In this document: piece by piece, positions 15,303 to 26,609 of the stretch
Layout: each line of letters opens with the position of its first letter
Position numbering within the stretch: position 1 is the first letter of the stretch
Assembly (NCBI RefSeq): GCF_013085465.1
Contig: NZ_CP049838.1
Span: 7,936,001-8,000,000 of the forward strand
DNA length: 64,000 nucleotides
From: Streptomyces asoensis
Lineage (GTDB): Bacteria > Actinomycetota > Actinomycetes > Streptomycetales > Streptomycetaceae
Direction of reading: 5' to 3'
Translations under genes and position numbers: made by a program
Notes under the pieces: generated by a model
Databases searched by the model: none
The model's input: only the letters and a program-made list of their open reading frames with translations
Told to the model about the DNA's origin: nothing

Positions 15303-15956
15303 ATGGATCTCATGACGGCTCTGAAACTCACCAAGAAGTCGCACGCGTGTGTGCGCCTGGAGAAGGACGGGCGCACGCTCGTCCTCGACCCCGGCGGATT
15401 CAGCGAGGCGGACGCCGCGGTCGGCGCGGACGCGATCCTGGTCACGCACGAGCACCCGGACCACTTCGACGAGAAGCGGCTGCGGGCGGCCCTGGAGGCC
15501 GACCCGGCCGTCGAGCTCTGGACCCTGAGGTCCGTCGCGGAGAAGCTCTCCGCCGCGTTCCCCGGCCGGGTGCACACGGTCGGCCACGGCGACACGTTCA
15601 CCGCCGCGGGGTTCGACGTCCAGGTCCACGGCGAGCTGCACGCCGTCATCCACCCCGACCTCCCGCGCGTCACCAACGTCGGCTTCCTCGTCGACGAGGG
15701 CCGCGTCTTCCACCCCGGAGACGCGCTCACCGTCCCCGAGCACCCGGTGGAAACCCTGCTGGCCCCGGTCCAGGCCCCCTGGAACAAGATCTCCGAGGTC
15801 ATCGAGTACATCCGCGAGGTCCGGCCGCAGCGCGTCTACGACATCCACGACGCCCTTCTCACCGACCTCGCCCGCCCGATCTACGACACGCACCTGGGCA
15901 ACCTGGGCGGCGCCGACCACGGCCGGCTGGCGCCGGGGGCCTCCGCGGAGGTCTGA
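15303..15956 (+). CDS. MBL-fold metal-dependent hydrolase (UlaG-like)
   Basis: A 217-residue metallo-beta-lactamase-fold protein. The metal motif THEHPDHFD fits HxHxDH, with a further His in FHPGDAL and a terminal metal/loop region DIHDALL. The overall plan resembles small UlaG/YcbL-like hydrolases that cleave phosphodiesters or lactones; the substrate is unknown. The ATG at 15303 and the ATG at 15312 (three codons later) are both possible. It follows the PcaDC-like gene by 25 bases and may share its transcript. Confidence 0.85.
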   Translation: MDLMTALKLTKKSHACVRLEKDGRTLVLDPGGFSEADAAVGADAILVTHEHPDHFDEKRLRAALEADPAVELWTLRSVAEKLSAAFPGRVHTVGHGDTFTAAGFDVQVHGELHAVIHPDLPRVTNVGFLVDEGRVFHPGDALTVPEHPVETLLAPVQAPWNKISEVIEYIREVRPQRVYDIHDALLTDLARPIYDTHLGNLGGADHGRLAPGASAEV

Positions 15957-15995
15957 GCGAGGGCGTTGTCGGACCCGCCGGGTAGGTTGTGAGGC

Positions 15996-16775
15996 ATGCG
16001 TATCGCGACCTGGAACGTGAACTCGATCACCGCCCGCCTGCCGAGGCTGCTGGCCTGGCTGGAGAGCAGCGGCACCGACGTGCTGTGCCTCCAGGAGGCC
16101 AAGGTCGCCGAGGCGCAGTTCCCGCTCGACCAGCTGCGCGAACTGGGCTACGAGGCGGCGGTGCACGCCACGGGCCGGTGGAACGGCGTGGCGGTGATCT
16201 CCCGGGTCGGCCTGGCGGACGTCGTCAAGGGCCTGCCCGGCGACCCCGGCTACGACGGGGCGCCGGAGCCCCGCGCCATCGCGGCGACCTGCGGCCCGGT
16301 CCGCGTCTGGTCGGTGTACGTGCCGAACGGCCGCGAGGTCGACCACCCGCACTACGCGTACAAGCTCCAGTGGTTCGAGGCCCTCAAGGCCGCCGTCGCG
16401 GGCGACGCGGCGGGCAGCCGCCCCTTCGCGGTGATGGGCGACTACAACGTGGCGCCGACCGACGACGACGTGCACGACGTGGCCGCCTTCGAGGGCCTCA
16501 CCCATGTCACCCCGGCCGAGCGCGCCGCCCTGGCGTCGCTGCGCGAAGCCGGTCTGTCGGACGTCGTGCCGCGCCCCCTGAAGTACGACCACCCCTTCAC
16601 GTACTGGGACTACCGCCAGCTCTGCTTCCCCAAGAACCGCGGCATGCGCATCGACCTGGTGTACGGAAACGAGCCGTTCGCCAAGGCCGTCAAGGACGCC
16701 TATGTCGACCGCGAGGAGCGCAAGGGCAAGGGCGCCTCGGATCACGCTCCGGTCGTGGTCGACCTCGAGGTGTAG
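15996..16775 (+). CDS. xthA: Exodeoxyribonuclease III
   Basis: A 259-residue DNA repair enzyme of the exonuclease III/AP endonuclease class. It has the N-terminal TWNVNSI motif, the metal-binding Glu in CLQEAK, the catalytic block GDYNVAP, NRGMRIDLVYG and the closing SDHAPVVVDL. It incises DNA at abasic sites and removes 3' blocking groups. A hexamer TAGGTT at 15983-15988 ends seven bases before the ATG, so the message may be leaderless, although GTGAGG in the same place could also act as a weak ribosome site. It is monocistronic in appearance. Confidence 0.95.
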   Translation: MRIATWNVNSITARLPRLLAWLESSGTDVLCLQEAKVAEAQFPLDQLRELGYEAAVHATGRWNGVAVISRVGLADVVKGLPGDPGYDGAPEPRAIAATCGPVRVWSVYVPNGREVDHPHYAYKLQWFEALKAAVAGDAAGSRPFAVMGDYNVAPTDDDVHDVAAFEGLTHVTPAERAALASLREAGLSDVVPRPLKYDHPFTYWDYRQLCFPKNRGMRIDLVYGNEPFAKAVKDAYVDREERKGKGASDHAPVVVDLEV

Positions 16776-16891
16776 CGGGGGCCGGTGCCCGTCCGTCCAC
16801 GGGCGATGCCCGCCCGGACGGGTACGTCGGCCGTCGGCATGTGCCAGCGCGCCTGTGGTGCGCATGCCGGTGTGAATGTCACGCTGGGCTT

Positions 16892-17311
16892 ATGAACATC
16901 CCTTTCCTGGGCAACAGGAGCAAGAAGTACCGTGCGGCGGTGCTGGCCGAGGACCCCGAGGGGATCGCCGAACTCCTCTCCGAATGCGAGCTGTTGCGTT
17001 CCCAGGCGGCCCGGGAGGGGATCGGACTCGACGACACGGCCGCCTCGTTGGAGGCACTGGACCAGCTTCCGCCGCGCTGGCGCGATGACGAGGAGACCCT
17101 CCCCTGGTTCGGTCACGACGCCGGGCTCTACCTGGGGACGGTCGTCGTGCGCACGGTGCCCGGTGCCGTCTGGGTGATCTGGCCCGGCGGAGAACCCGTC
17201 GTCCGGCTGGCGTCCGGCCGGGAGGTCGACGTGGTCGCCGCCGGGCGTGACTGGGCCGCGACCGGCACCCCCGAACTGTCCCAGCTGTACGCCGAGGTGG
17301 CCGAGAACTGA
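16892..17311 (+). CDS. Conserved hypothetical protein
   Basis: A 139-residue acidic soluble protein starting MNIPFLGNRSKKYRAAVLAE. No membrane segment, cysteine pattern or catalytic motif is visible. The N-terminal third is helical and charged; the C-terminal half, with LYLGTVVVRTVPGAVWVIWP and GGEPVVRLASGREVDV, looks like a small beta-sheet domain. I recognise it only as an actinobacterial type of hypothetical protein. It is flanked by xthA and the ABC ATPase gene on the same strand, with gaps of 116 bases on each side, so no operon is implied. Confidence 0.7.
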   Translation: MNIPFLGNRSKKYRAAVLAEDPEGIAELLSECELLRSQAAREGIGLDDTAASLEALDQLPPRWRDDEETLPWFGHDAGLYLGTVVVRTVPGAVWVIWPGGEPVVRLASGREVDVVAAGRDWAATGTPELSQLYAEVAEN

Positions 17312-17427
17312 GGTGCGGGCGCGTAAATACGGCTAATGACAGAAAAGTGCGTGTCGTGCCTCAACTCCATTCTTATGTGGATAGTTTGCGGCAACCACGA
17401 CACAGCTGAAAGTGAGTAGGACTGCGC

Positions 17428-18171
<744 letters not shown>

Positions 18172-18219
18172 GCCACGGCGCCAGCCGCAGAGCCCACCCG
18201 CCCCGGCGGCGGCCGGAGA

Positions 18220-19791
18220 TCACTGCCCGCGCAGCGGAACCGACACGTACGACGGGTCGTTCACCGGCGAGGAGAAGGTCAGCCGCGCGCCGGACGGGTT
18301 GTGCTCGATGTAGAGCGGGTCGACCGTGTCGACGACCAGGGCGAGCCGGTGCCCCGCCGGGACGTCGTAGGCCGTGGAGAACAGGTCCAGGTCGACACCG
18401 AACGGCTTGCCCGGCGTGTGCCCGTGGAAGGTGTACGGCGCGTTGGCGACCAGTTTGCCGAGGCCGAGCGGCCCCACGTCGTAGAGGTAGGCGACGAGGG
18501 TGCCGCTCTCCTCGGTCGGGGTGACGGTGGTGTGCACCTTCGCGGTGCCGCGCACCTGCTGGGCGGTGGCGTACTTCCCGGACTGCCATACGGCGGCCCA
18601 GCGGCGGGGGAGCAGGGGGATCGCGGCCACCGGGGGCAGCTTCGCCACCTGGTCGAGGATGCTGGACAGGAAGACGATCCCGCCGTCGGCGCCCGAGTCC
18701 ACGTTGGTGTGGATCGTGGTGGAGCCCGCGAGGGCGATCTTCTGCCGGGTCGCGTTCACCGACTTCCAGTCCGGATATCCCTCGTAACCGCTTGTGGAAC
18801 GGGACTTGAGCCGGACGGGCTGCTCGCGGTCGATGCCGTTGTCCTCGCCCTTGAGGTAGTGGTCGAACCAGCGTTCGGTGTCGGTCCAGACGTCGTTGGG
18901 CAGCCCGAACAGACCGGGGAGCTCGGCGGTCGCGTGGTCGCCGGGGCGGAACTCCAGCCGCTTCGGGCCGGTCAGCTCTTCGTAGAAGGCGGCGGACTGG
19001 TTGGGCGCGAAGATCGTGTCGCCCCAGGCGCCGGCGAGCATGATCGCCGCGCCGTTCTTGTTGAGCTGGTCCAGGTAGGTAGCGGGGGAACGTTTCTGCC
19101 CCCAGGCGACGATGTCCTTCTCCTTCGACAGGTCGGAGGAGTAGAAGGCCGAGAACACCTCCTGGGACTCGGCGCTCCGGCGACCGGTGACCGTGCCCAC
19201 GGTGTCGAGCGCGGCGGCGGCCTGGACGTGCTGGGTGCGGCCGGAGTAGATCGAGTCGATCAGGTCGCCCCAGCCGCTGAGCGAGGCGACGGCCTTGACG
19301 CGCGGGTCGTGGGCGGCGGCCAGCAGGCTGATCCCGGCGCCGTACGAGACGCCCGCCATGCCGACGTTCTCGGGGTCGCTCGGGGTGTGGGCGAGTGCCC
19401 AGTCGACGACCTTGGCGGCGTCGGCGACATCGTGCGGCCCGGCCACGTCGATCTCGCCGCCGGACTGCCAGAAGCCGCGCACGTTGTAACTGAGGACGAC
19501 GTACCCGGAGTCGGCGAGCCGCTGCGCCTGGGCGAGGTACTCGACCTGCGGGAAGCCCCAGCTCGTCGGCAGCACGATCAGCGGGTGGCGGCGGGTGCCG
19601 TCGGCGCCGGCGGGGGTGACCACGTTGGCCTTGAGGACCGTACCGCCGTCCCCGGCGATGTCGACGTACCGGACCCCGCCGGTGGCGGCCCGGGCGGCGG
19701 GCGTCAGGCCCAGCACCCCGCCCGCGACCAGGGTCGCGGAGACGGCGCCCATGGCGGTCGTACGAAGGGCCATGCGGTGCGGTCGTCCCAC
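18220..19791 (-). CDS. Secreted alpha/beta-hydrolase, X-Pro dipeptidyl-peptidase S15-like
   Basis: A 524-residue exported serine hydrolase. A Sec-type signal peptide (MALRTTAMGAVSATLVAGGV then LGLTPAARAATG) precedes an alpha/beta-hydrolase core with GVSYGAG as nucleophile elbow, and a C-terminal jelly-roll-like domain typical of the CocE/NonD and S15 families. S15 members release Xaa-Pro dipeptides; CocE relatives hydrolyse esters, so the substrate is uncertain. The GTG at 19791 is chosen because AAGAGGAG lies just upstream; longer starts at 19815 or 19887 lack such a site. The promoter region upstream contains repeated GTAAC elements. Confidence 0.85.
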   Translation of the reverse strand: MGRPHRMALRTTAMGAVSATLVAGGVLGLTPAARAATGGVRYVDIAGDGGTVLKANVVTPAGADGTRRHPLIVLPTSWGFPQVEYLAQAQRLADSGYVVLSYNVRGFWQSGGEIDVAGPHDVADAAKVVDWALAHTPSDPENVGMAGVSYGAGISLLAAAHDPRVKAVASLSGWGDLIDSIYSGRTQHVQAAAALDTVGTVTGRRSAESQEVFSAFYSSDLSKEKDIVAWGQKRSPATYLDQLNKNGAAIMLAGAWGDTIFAPNQSAAFYEELTGPKRLEFRPGDHATAELPGLFGLPNDVWTDTERWFDHYLKGEDNGIDREQPVRLKSRSTSGYEGYPDWKSVNATRQKIALAGSTTIHTNVDSGADGGIVFLSSILDQVAKLPPVAAIPLLPRRWAAVWQSGKYATAQQVRGTAKVHTTVTPTEESGTLVAYLYDVGPLGLGKLVANAPYTFHGHTPGKPFGVDLDLFSTAYDVPAGHRLALVVDTVDPLYIEHNPSGARLTFSSPVNDPSYVSVPLRGQ

Positions 19792-19826
19792 GGTCACTCC
19801 TCTTGCCTGCGTCATCGCAAAGTGAC

Positions 19827-19885
19827 CCGACGGTAACCGCTCGGCCCCGTCGGAGGTAACCGTCGGTAAGTTACGTGGCAGTAAC
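19827..19885. promoter_or_regulatory. Cluster of GTAAC/GTTAC half-sites upstream of the S15-like gene
   Basis: CCGACGGTAACC at 19827-19838 faces GGTAACCGTCGG at 19855-19866 as an inverted repeat with one mismatch. GTTAC at 19870 and GTAAC at 19881 form a second, perfect inverted pair spaced by six bases. The cluster starts 36 bases upstream of the secreted hydrolase start and overlaps the end of the next gene. The five-plus-six spacing recalls the nitrogen regulator GlnR (gTnAc-n6-GaAAc), but the second half-site does not fit its consensus well. Confidence 0.4.
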
Positions 19886-20617
19886 AATTGTCGTGTCCGG
19901 CAGGGGAGCCTGCGCCGCCCGGGTCACGTCGTCGACCAGTTCGACCACATCGGGGCCGTACGCCTGGGAGTTGACGACCTTCAGGAGCAGCACGAAGGAG
20001 CCGTTCCCGTGTTTGCGCGCCAGCCGCTCGTGGTTGCGGACCAGATAGCGGGTGGCGGCCTGGTTGTTGATCGCGCGCTGGCCGCAGAACAGGAACACCG
20101 GCCGTGCCTCGCGCCGCCGGCCGGCGGTGAGCCGGGCCAGCAGGACGTACTCGGTGACACCCGGGTCCATCCGGTGGTGCTCGCCGCCTATCTGGAACGC
20201 CAGCCGGTCCGGGCCCGGTTCCCGGTCGGTGTTGACGCGCACCCCGGGCAGCATGGCCTGGATGTGGGCCGCCATCCGCCGGTTCGATCCCGGGCCGCCG
20301 ACACAGAACTCCGTCCGCTCTCCGAAACCCTGCCGGGCCACGTCCTGGGTGACCACCTCGGCGCCCGCGCCGCAGTCCTTGATGAGCGCGGCGAGCTCCA
20401 GGAGCGCGAACACGTCGTGGCGGTGCACCGCGAGGTCGGGGCTGCCCGCATCGCGGTTGACGACGAGCAGGCACTCCGAGTTCTCGGGCAGCCCGAAGAA
20501 GGCCTGCTTGCGCCGGAGTCTGCGCTTCCACAGGTAGGTGCGGGTCAACCAGCCGAGCGCGGCACTGATGCCGGCCGCGACCACGCCCAGGACGATGTTG
20601 CGCACGTCGTCGTTCAT
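19871..20617 (-). CDS. Membrane-anchored protein of unknown function
   Basis: A 248-residue protein. One N-terminal transmembrane helix (IVLGVVAAGISAALGWLT, about residues 8-25) is followed by a basic stretch (WKRRLRRKQ), so the bulk of the protein is probably cytoplasmic. The soluble domain has a conserved look with ECLLVVNRDAGSPDLAVHRH, the glycine motif VGGPGSNRR, and FCGQRAINNQAATRYL. I do not recognise the family; the GGPxSN loop suggests nucleotide or small-ligand binding, which is a guess. It lies on the same strand as, and 80 bases before, the secreted S15-like hydrolase. Confidence 0.7.
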   Translation of the reverse strand: MNDDVRNIVLGVVAAGISAALGWLTRTYLWKRRLRRKQAFFGLPENSECLLVVNRDAGSPDLAVHRHDVFALLELAALIKDCGAGAEVVTQDVARQGFGERTEFCVGGPGSNRRMAAHIQAMLPGVRVNTDREPGPDRLAFQIGGEHHRMDPGVTEYVLLARLTAGRRREARPVFLFCGQRAINNQAATRYLVRNHERLARKHGNGSFVLLLKVVNSQAYGPDVVELVDDVTRAAQAPLPDTTIVTAT

Positions 20618-20702
20618 GGGCGCGCATGGTAGCGGGCCGGCGCGGCGGGGGCGTACTCGTGTTCGAGGTGTGGCGTTCGTATGACAGTGCCCGGAAGGAG
20701 GC

Positions 20703-20731
20703 TGTCGGGGCCCCGGGAATCTGGTTACGCT
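20703..20731 (+). promoter_or_regulatory. Candidate promoter of the exported gamma-glutamyltransferase gene
   Basis: TGTCGG at 20703-20708 and TACGCT at 20726-20731 are separated by 17 bases, a good match to housekeeping-type actinobacterial promoters. The start codon lies 29 bases downstream with GGAGG in between. Confidence 0.45.
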
Positions 20732-20760
20732 GCGCGGACTGTCCTGGACTGGAGGTACGG

Positions 20761-22572
20761 ATGCGTCGCCCTGTCGCGCGGAAACTGTCGGTCCTGGCGG
20801 TCTCGGCCGCCGTGGTCACGGTGGGGGCCGCTGCGCCACCCGCCGCCGAGAGAACCACTGTTGCGAAGGTCCCGGTCGCCGTCGGCTACGGCGGTGCGGT
20901 CGCCAGCGTCGACGCGGACGCCTCCGCGGCCGGCATCGAGGTGCTGCGCAAGGGAGGCAACGCCGTCGACGCGGCCGTCGCCACCGCCGCCGCCCTCGGT
21001 GTCACCGAGCCCTACTCCTCCGGCATCGGCGGAGGCGGCTACTTCGTCTACTACGACGCCGAGTCCCGTGCGGTGCACACCATCGACGGCCGTGAGACCG
21101 CCCCGCTGACCGCGGACTCCGGTCTCTTCCTGGAGAACGGCAAGCCGCTCGCCTTCGCCGACGCCGTCAGCAGCGGCCTGGGCGTCGGCACGCCGGGTAC
21201 TCCCGCCACCTGGGCGACCGCGCTGAAGGAATGGGGCAGCGAGAAGCTCGGCACGGTCCTGAAGCCCGCCCAGCGCATCGCCCGCGACGGCTTCACCGTG
21301 GACGACACCTTCCGCACCCAGACCGCCGCCAACGAGACCCGCTTCCGCTACTTCCCCGACACGGCGAAGCTGTTCCTGCCCGGCGGCCAACTCCCCGTCG
21401 TGGGCTCGACGTTCAAGAACCCCGACCTCGCCCGCACCTACGAGGAGCTGGCCCGCAAGGGCGTGGGCGCCATCTACCGCGGCGACCTCGGCAAGGACAT
21501 CGTCTCCACGGTGAACAAGCCGCCCGTGGACCCGGGTTCGGGGTGGAACGCCCGGCCGGGCGACCTGTCCGCCAAGGACCTCGCGGCCTACCGCGCCAAG
21601 CTCCAGGCGCCCACGAAGACCTCGTACCGCGGTCTGGGCGTCTACTCCATCGCGCCCTCGTCCTCGGGCGGCACGACGGTCGGCGAGGCCCTCAACATCC
21701 TCGAGAAGACGGACCTTTCGAAGGCGAGCGAGGTCCAGTACCTGCACCGTTACCTCGAAGCCAGCCGGATCGCGTTCGCGGACCGCGGGCGCTGGGTCGG
21801 CGACCCCGCCTTCGAGGACGTCCCCACGAAGCAGCTGCTGTCGCAGAAGTACGCCGACTCACGCGCCTGCCTCATCAAGGACGACGCGGTCCTCACCAGC
21901 CCGGTGGCGCCCGGCGACCCGCGGAACCCGGCCGCCTGCGACACGGGCGGCACGGCGGCGCCGACGACGTACGAGGGCGAGAACACCACGCACCTCACCG
22001 TCGCCGACAAGTGGGGCAACGTGGTCTCCTACACGCTCACCATCGAGCAGACCGGCGGCAGCGGCATCACGGTCCCCGGCCGCGGTTTCCTTCTGAACAA
22101 CGAGCTGACGGACTTCTCCTTCGCCCCCGCCGGCCCGGCCGTCCACGACCCGAACCTGCCAGGACCGGGCAAGCGGCCGCGCTCGTCGATCTCGCCGACG
22201 ATCGTGCTCGACCGCCACGACAAGCCGGTGGTGGCGCTGGGTTCGCCCGGCGGCGCGACCATCATCACCACCGTGCTCCAGACCCTGACCGAGTTCCTCG
22301 ACCGCGGACTGCCGCTCGTCGATGCGATCGCCGCCCCGCGCGCCAGCCAACGCAACGCCGCCCAGACGGAGTTGGAGCCCGCGCTCTACGACGACACCAG
22401 CCCCGACGGGCTGCGGGCCCGGCTGGAGGCCATCGGGCACTCCTTCAAGCTCAACCCGGAGATCGGCGCGGCCACCGCCGTGCAGCGGCTGCCGAACGGC
22501 AAGTGGCTGGCCGCCGCCGAGACCGTACGGCGCGGCGGCGGCTCGGCACAGGTGGTGCGTCCGGCGCCCTAG
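20761..22572 (+). CDS. ggt: Exported gamma-glutamyltransferase
   Basis: A 603-residue Ntn-hydrolase. A Sec-type signal peptide (ARKLSVLAVSAAVVTVGAAA) precedes a large-subunit region with the family hallmarks GGNAVDAAVATAAALGVTEP and SSGIGGGGY. The autoprocessing site is ENTTHLTVAD, with Thr409 as the new N-terminal nucleophile of the small subunit. NNELTDFS and the C-terminal GSPGGATIITTVLQ complete the active site. It splits glutathione and gamma-glutamyl compounds outside the membrane. The ATG at 20761 follows a GGAGG box. A second, non-exported homolog lies at 38439-40265. Confidence 0.95.
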   Translation: MRRPVARKLSVLAVSAAVVTVGAAAPPAAERTTVAKVPVAVGYGGAVASVDADASAAGIEVLRKGGNAVDAAVATAAALGVTEPYSSGIGGGGYFVYYDAESRAVHTIDGRETAPLTADSGLFLENGKPLAFADAVSSGLGVGTPGTPATWATALKEWGSEKLGTVLKPAQRIARDGFTVDDTFRTQTAANETRFRYFPDTAKLFLPGGQLPVVGSTFKNPDLARTYEELARKGVGAIYRGDLGKDIVSTVNKPPVDPGSGWNARPGDLSAKDLAAYRAKLQAPTKTSYRGLGVYSIAPSSSGGTTVGEALNILEKTDLSKASEVQYLHRYLEASRIAFADRGRWVGDPAFEDVPTKQLLSQKYADSRACLIKDDAVLTSPVAPGDPRNPAACDTGGTAAPTTYEGENTTHLTVADKWGNVVSYTLTIEQTGGSGITVPGRGFLLNNELTDFSFAPAGPAVHDPNLPGPGKRPRSSISPTIVLDRHDKPVVALGSPGGATIITTVLQTLTEFLDRGLPLVDAIAAPRASQRNAAQTELEPALYDDTSPDGLRARLEAIGHSFKLNPEIGAATAVQRLPNGKWLAAAETVRRGGGSAQVVRPAP

Positions 22573-22607
22573 GGCCCGGCGCGGACAGACCGGACGTCCG
22601 ACCTCGT

Positions 22608-22635
22608 CGAGTGCCGAGTGCCGAGTGCCGAGTGT
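22608..22635. repeat. Four tandem 7-bp units (CGAGTGC) after ggt
   Basis: Three exact CGAGTGC units and one CGAGTGT follow one another, then GTCGGGC-type doublets, in the 83-base gap between the convergent ggt and clp genes. The run looks like slippage; no function is apparent. Confidence 0.6.
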
Positions 22636-22655
22636 CACGTGTCGGGCGTCGGGCG

Positions 22656-25208
<2,553 letters not shown>

Positions 25209-25315
25209 GGCGTTCCGTTCGATCGACTTGCGCTGCCGGTGCGGACGGGTGCCCTGTCCGTGCCGGGCTACACCACGATGGCACGATCCGCAGGGCGCGG
25301 CATGTCCTGGGGCCT

Positions 25316-25331
25316 GCCGCCGTACGGCGGC
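25316..25331. repeat. Perfect 16-bp palindrome upstream of the clp gene
   Basis: GCCGCCGTACGGCGGC lies 108 bases upstream of the ClpC-like start and 81 bases beyond the end of the map gene. It may act as a terminator for map or as an operator for clp. Its core CGCCGTACGGCG recurs twice at 35635-35665, so it may be a dispersed element. Confidence 0.4.
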
Positions 25332-25411
25332 CGTGGACCGTGCGTGGCGTGTCGCGCCCACGGGGCGGAGCCGCGGACGGATACGGCCCCGCGCCCGTCG
25401 GCGGAACGGTC

Positions 25412-26182
25412 CTACCGTCGCTCGGTGAGGATCCGCGGTCCGCTTTCCGTGATCGCCACGGTGTGTTCCGCGTGGGCCGCTCGGGAACCGTCGTTCGTGC
25501 GCAGGGTCCAGCCGTCCGGCGCCTCGTGGTAACCGTCCTTGCCGCTCGCGATCAGCATCGGTTCGATCGCGATGGCCATGCCGTGGCGCAGCGGGTAGCC
25601 GCGGCCCGGTCGTCCCTCGTTGGGGACCGAAGGGTCCTCGTGCATGTGGCGGCCGATTCCGTGGCCTCCGAAGCCGTCCGGGATGCCGTAGCCCGCCGCC
25701 CGGCACACCGTGCCGATCGCGTGCGCGATGTCGCCGATGCGGTTGCCGACGACCGCCGCCTCGATGCCGGCCGCGAGGGCGCGCTCGGCGGTCTCGATCA
25801 ACCGGACGTCCTCCGGGCGCGGCGTGCCCACGATGAAGCTGATCGCGGAGTCGCCGGCCCAGCCGTCGAGCGTGGCGCCGAAGTCGGCCGAGAGGAGGTC
25901 GCCGTCGCGCAGCCGGTAGCCGGTGGGGATGCCGTGCACGATCGCGTCGTTCACGGACGCGCAGAGCACTGCCGGGAACGGCGTCGTGGCGAAGGACGGC
26001 CGGTAGCCGAGGAAGGGGGACGTCGCACCCGCCTCCCGCAGCACGTCGTGCGCCAGTTCGTCCAGCTCCAGCAGGGATACGCCCACGTCGGCGGCCTCTC
26101 GTACGGCCGTCAGCGCCCGTGCGACGACCTGTCCCGCCGCGTACATGGCCTCGATCGATGTGTCTGTCTTGAGCTCCACCAT
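25412..26182 (-). CDS. map: Methionine aminopeptidase, type I
   Basis: A 256-residue cytosolic dinuclear metallopeptidase that removes the initiator Met from new proteins. The pita-bread fold residues are present: His in NDAIVHGIP, the metal-binding Asp pair in SADFGATLDGWAGDSA, His in GHGIGRHMHEDP, and Glu residues in AIEPML and AEHTVAI. The start at 26182 lies seven bases from a -10 hexamer TATAGT, so the mRNA is probably leaderless. It is divergent from a tiny XRE regulator through an operator palindrome. Streptomycetes usually have several map genes, and this one, with its own regulator, looks like a conditional copy. Confidence 0.93.
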   Translation of the reverse strand: MVELKTDTSIEAMYAAGQVVARALTAVREAADVGVSLLELDELAHDVLREAGATSPFLGYRPSFATTPFPAVLCASVNDAIVHGIPTGYRLRDGDLLSADFGATLDGWAGDSAISFIVGTPRPEDVRLIETAERALAAGIEAAVVGNRIGDIAHAIGTVCRAAGYGIPDGFGGHGIGRHMHEDPSVPNEGRPGRGYPLRHGMAIAIEPMLIASGKDGYHEAPDGWTLRTNDGSRAAHAEHTVAITESGPRILTERR

Positions 26183-26189
26183 GCCAATT

Positions 26190-26208
26190 ACTATACCGGT
26201 ATTAGAAT
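26190..26208. promoter_or_regulatory. Back-to-back leaderless promoters with shared operator ATACCGGTAT
   Basis: On the minus strand TATAGT (26195-26190) ends seven bases before the map ATG. On the plus strand TAGAAT (26203-26208) ends six bases before the XRE-gene ATG. Between and overlapping both lies the perfect palindrome ATACCGGTAT (26193-26202). There is no ribosome site on either side. A protein bound to the palindrome would cover both -10 boxes, so the XRE protein is the natural candidate repressor of both genes. Confidence 0.7.
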
Positions 26209-26214
26209 GGGGGC

Positions 26215-26466
26215 ATGGTGCGTACCCCCCTCACTCCGGAAGAGCGCGAACGCGGCGAACGGCTCGGCCTGCTGCTGCGCGAGGCCCGCGGCGGCCGGAG
26301 CATGGTCGACATCGCGGCGAGCGCCGGCATCTCCGCCGAGACCCTCCGCAAGATCGAGACCGGCCGAGCGCCCACCCCGGCGTTTTTCACCGTCGCCGCG
26401 CTCGCCCGCGTGCTCGGCCTGTCGATGGACGAGCTGGCGGGGCTGTGCGTGCCCGCCCCCGCGTGA
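26215..26466 (+). CDS. Small XRE-family helix-turn-helix regulator
   Basis: An 83-residue protein consisting almost only of a Cro/CI-type DNA-binding domain: LGLLLREARGGRSMVDIAAS, AGISAETLRKIETGRAPTPA, FFTVAALARVLGLSMDELAG. There is no effector domain. The ATG at 26215 lies right behind a -10 element, implying a leaderless message and probably autoregulation. The divergent partner is map, so it probably adjusts methionine aminopeptidase supply. Confidence 0.9.
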   Translation: MVRTPLTPEERERGERLGLLLREARGGRSMVDIAASAGISAETLRKIETGRAPTPAFFTVAALARVLGLSMDELAGLCVPAPA

Positions 26467-26609
26467 CACCCTGGGGTCGCTGTCCGCGCCCGGTCGGGAT
26501 CGCGCGTGCACGTCGTCGCGTCGGTTTCGAAAACTGGCCGTAGCCGCGCTGTAACACGGTTGGTGTTTTCTACGAACCGGAGTGTTCCGGTCGGGGCGGG
26601 AGTCGTGCG

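Noticed and set aside
19870..19885. GTTAC-N6-GTAAC as a definite GlnR site
   Set aside because: Geometry fits but the second half-site should be GaAAc; kept only as a low-confidence regulatory cluster.
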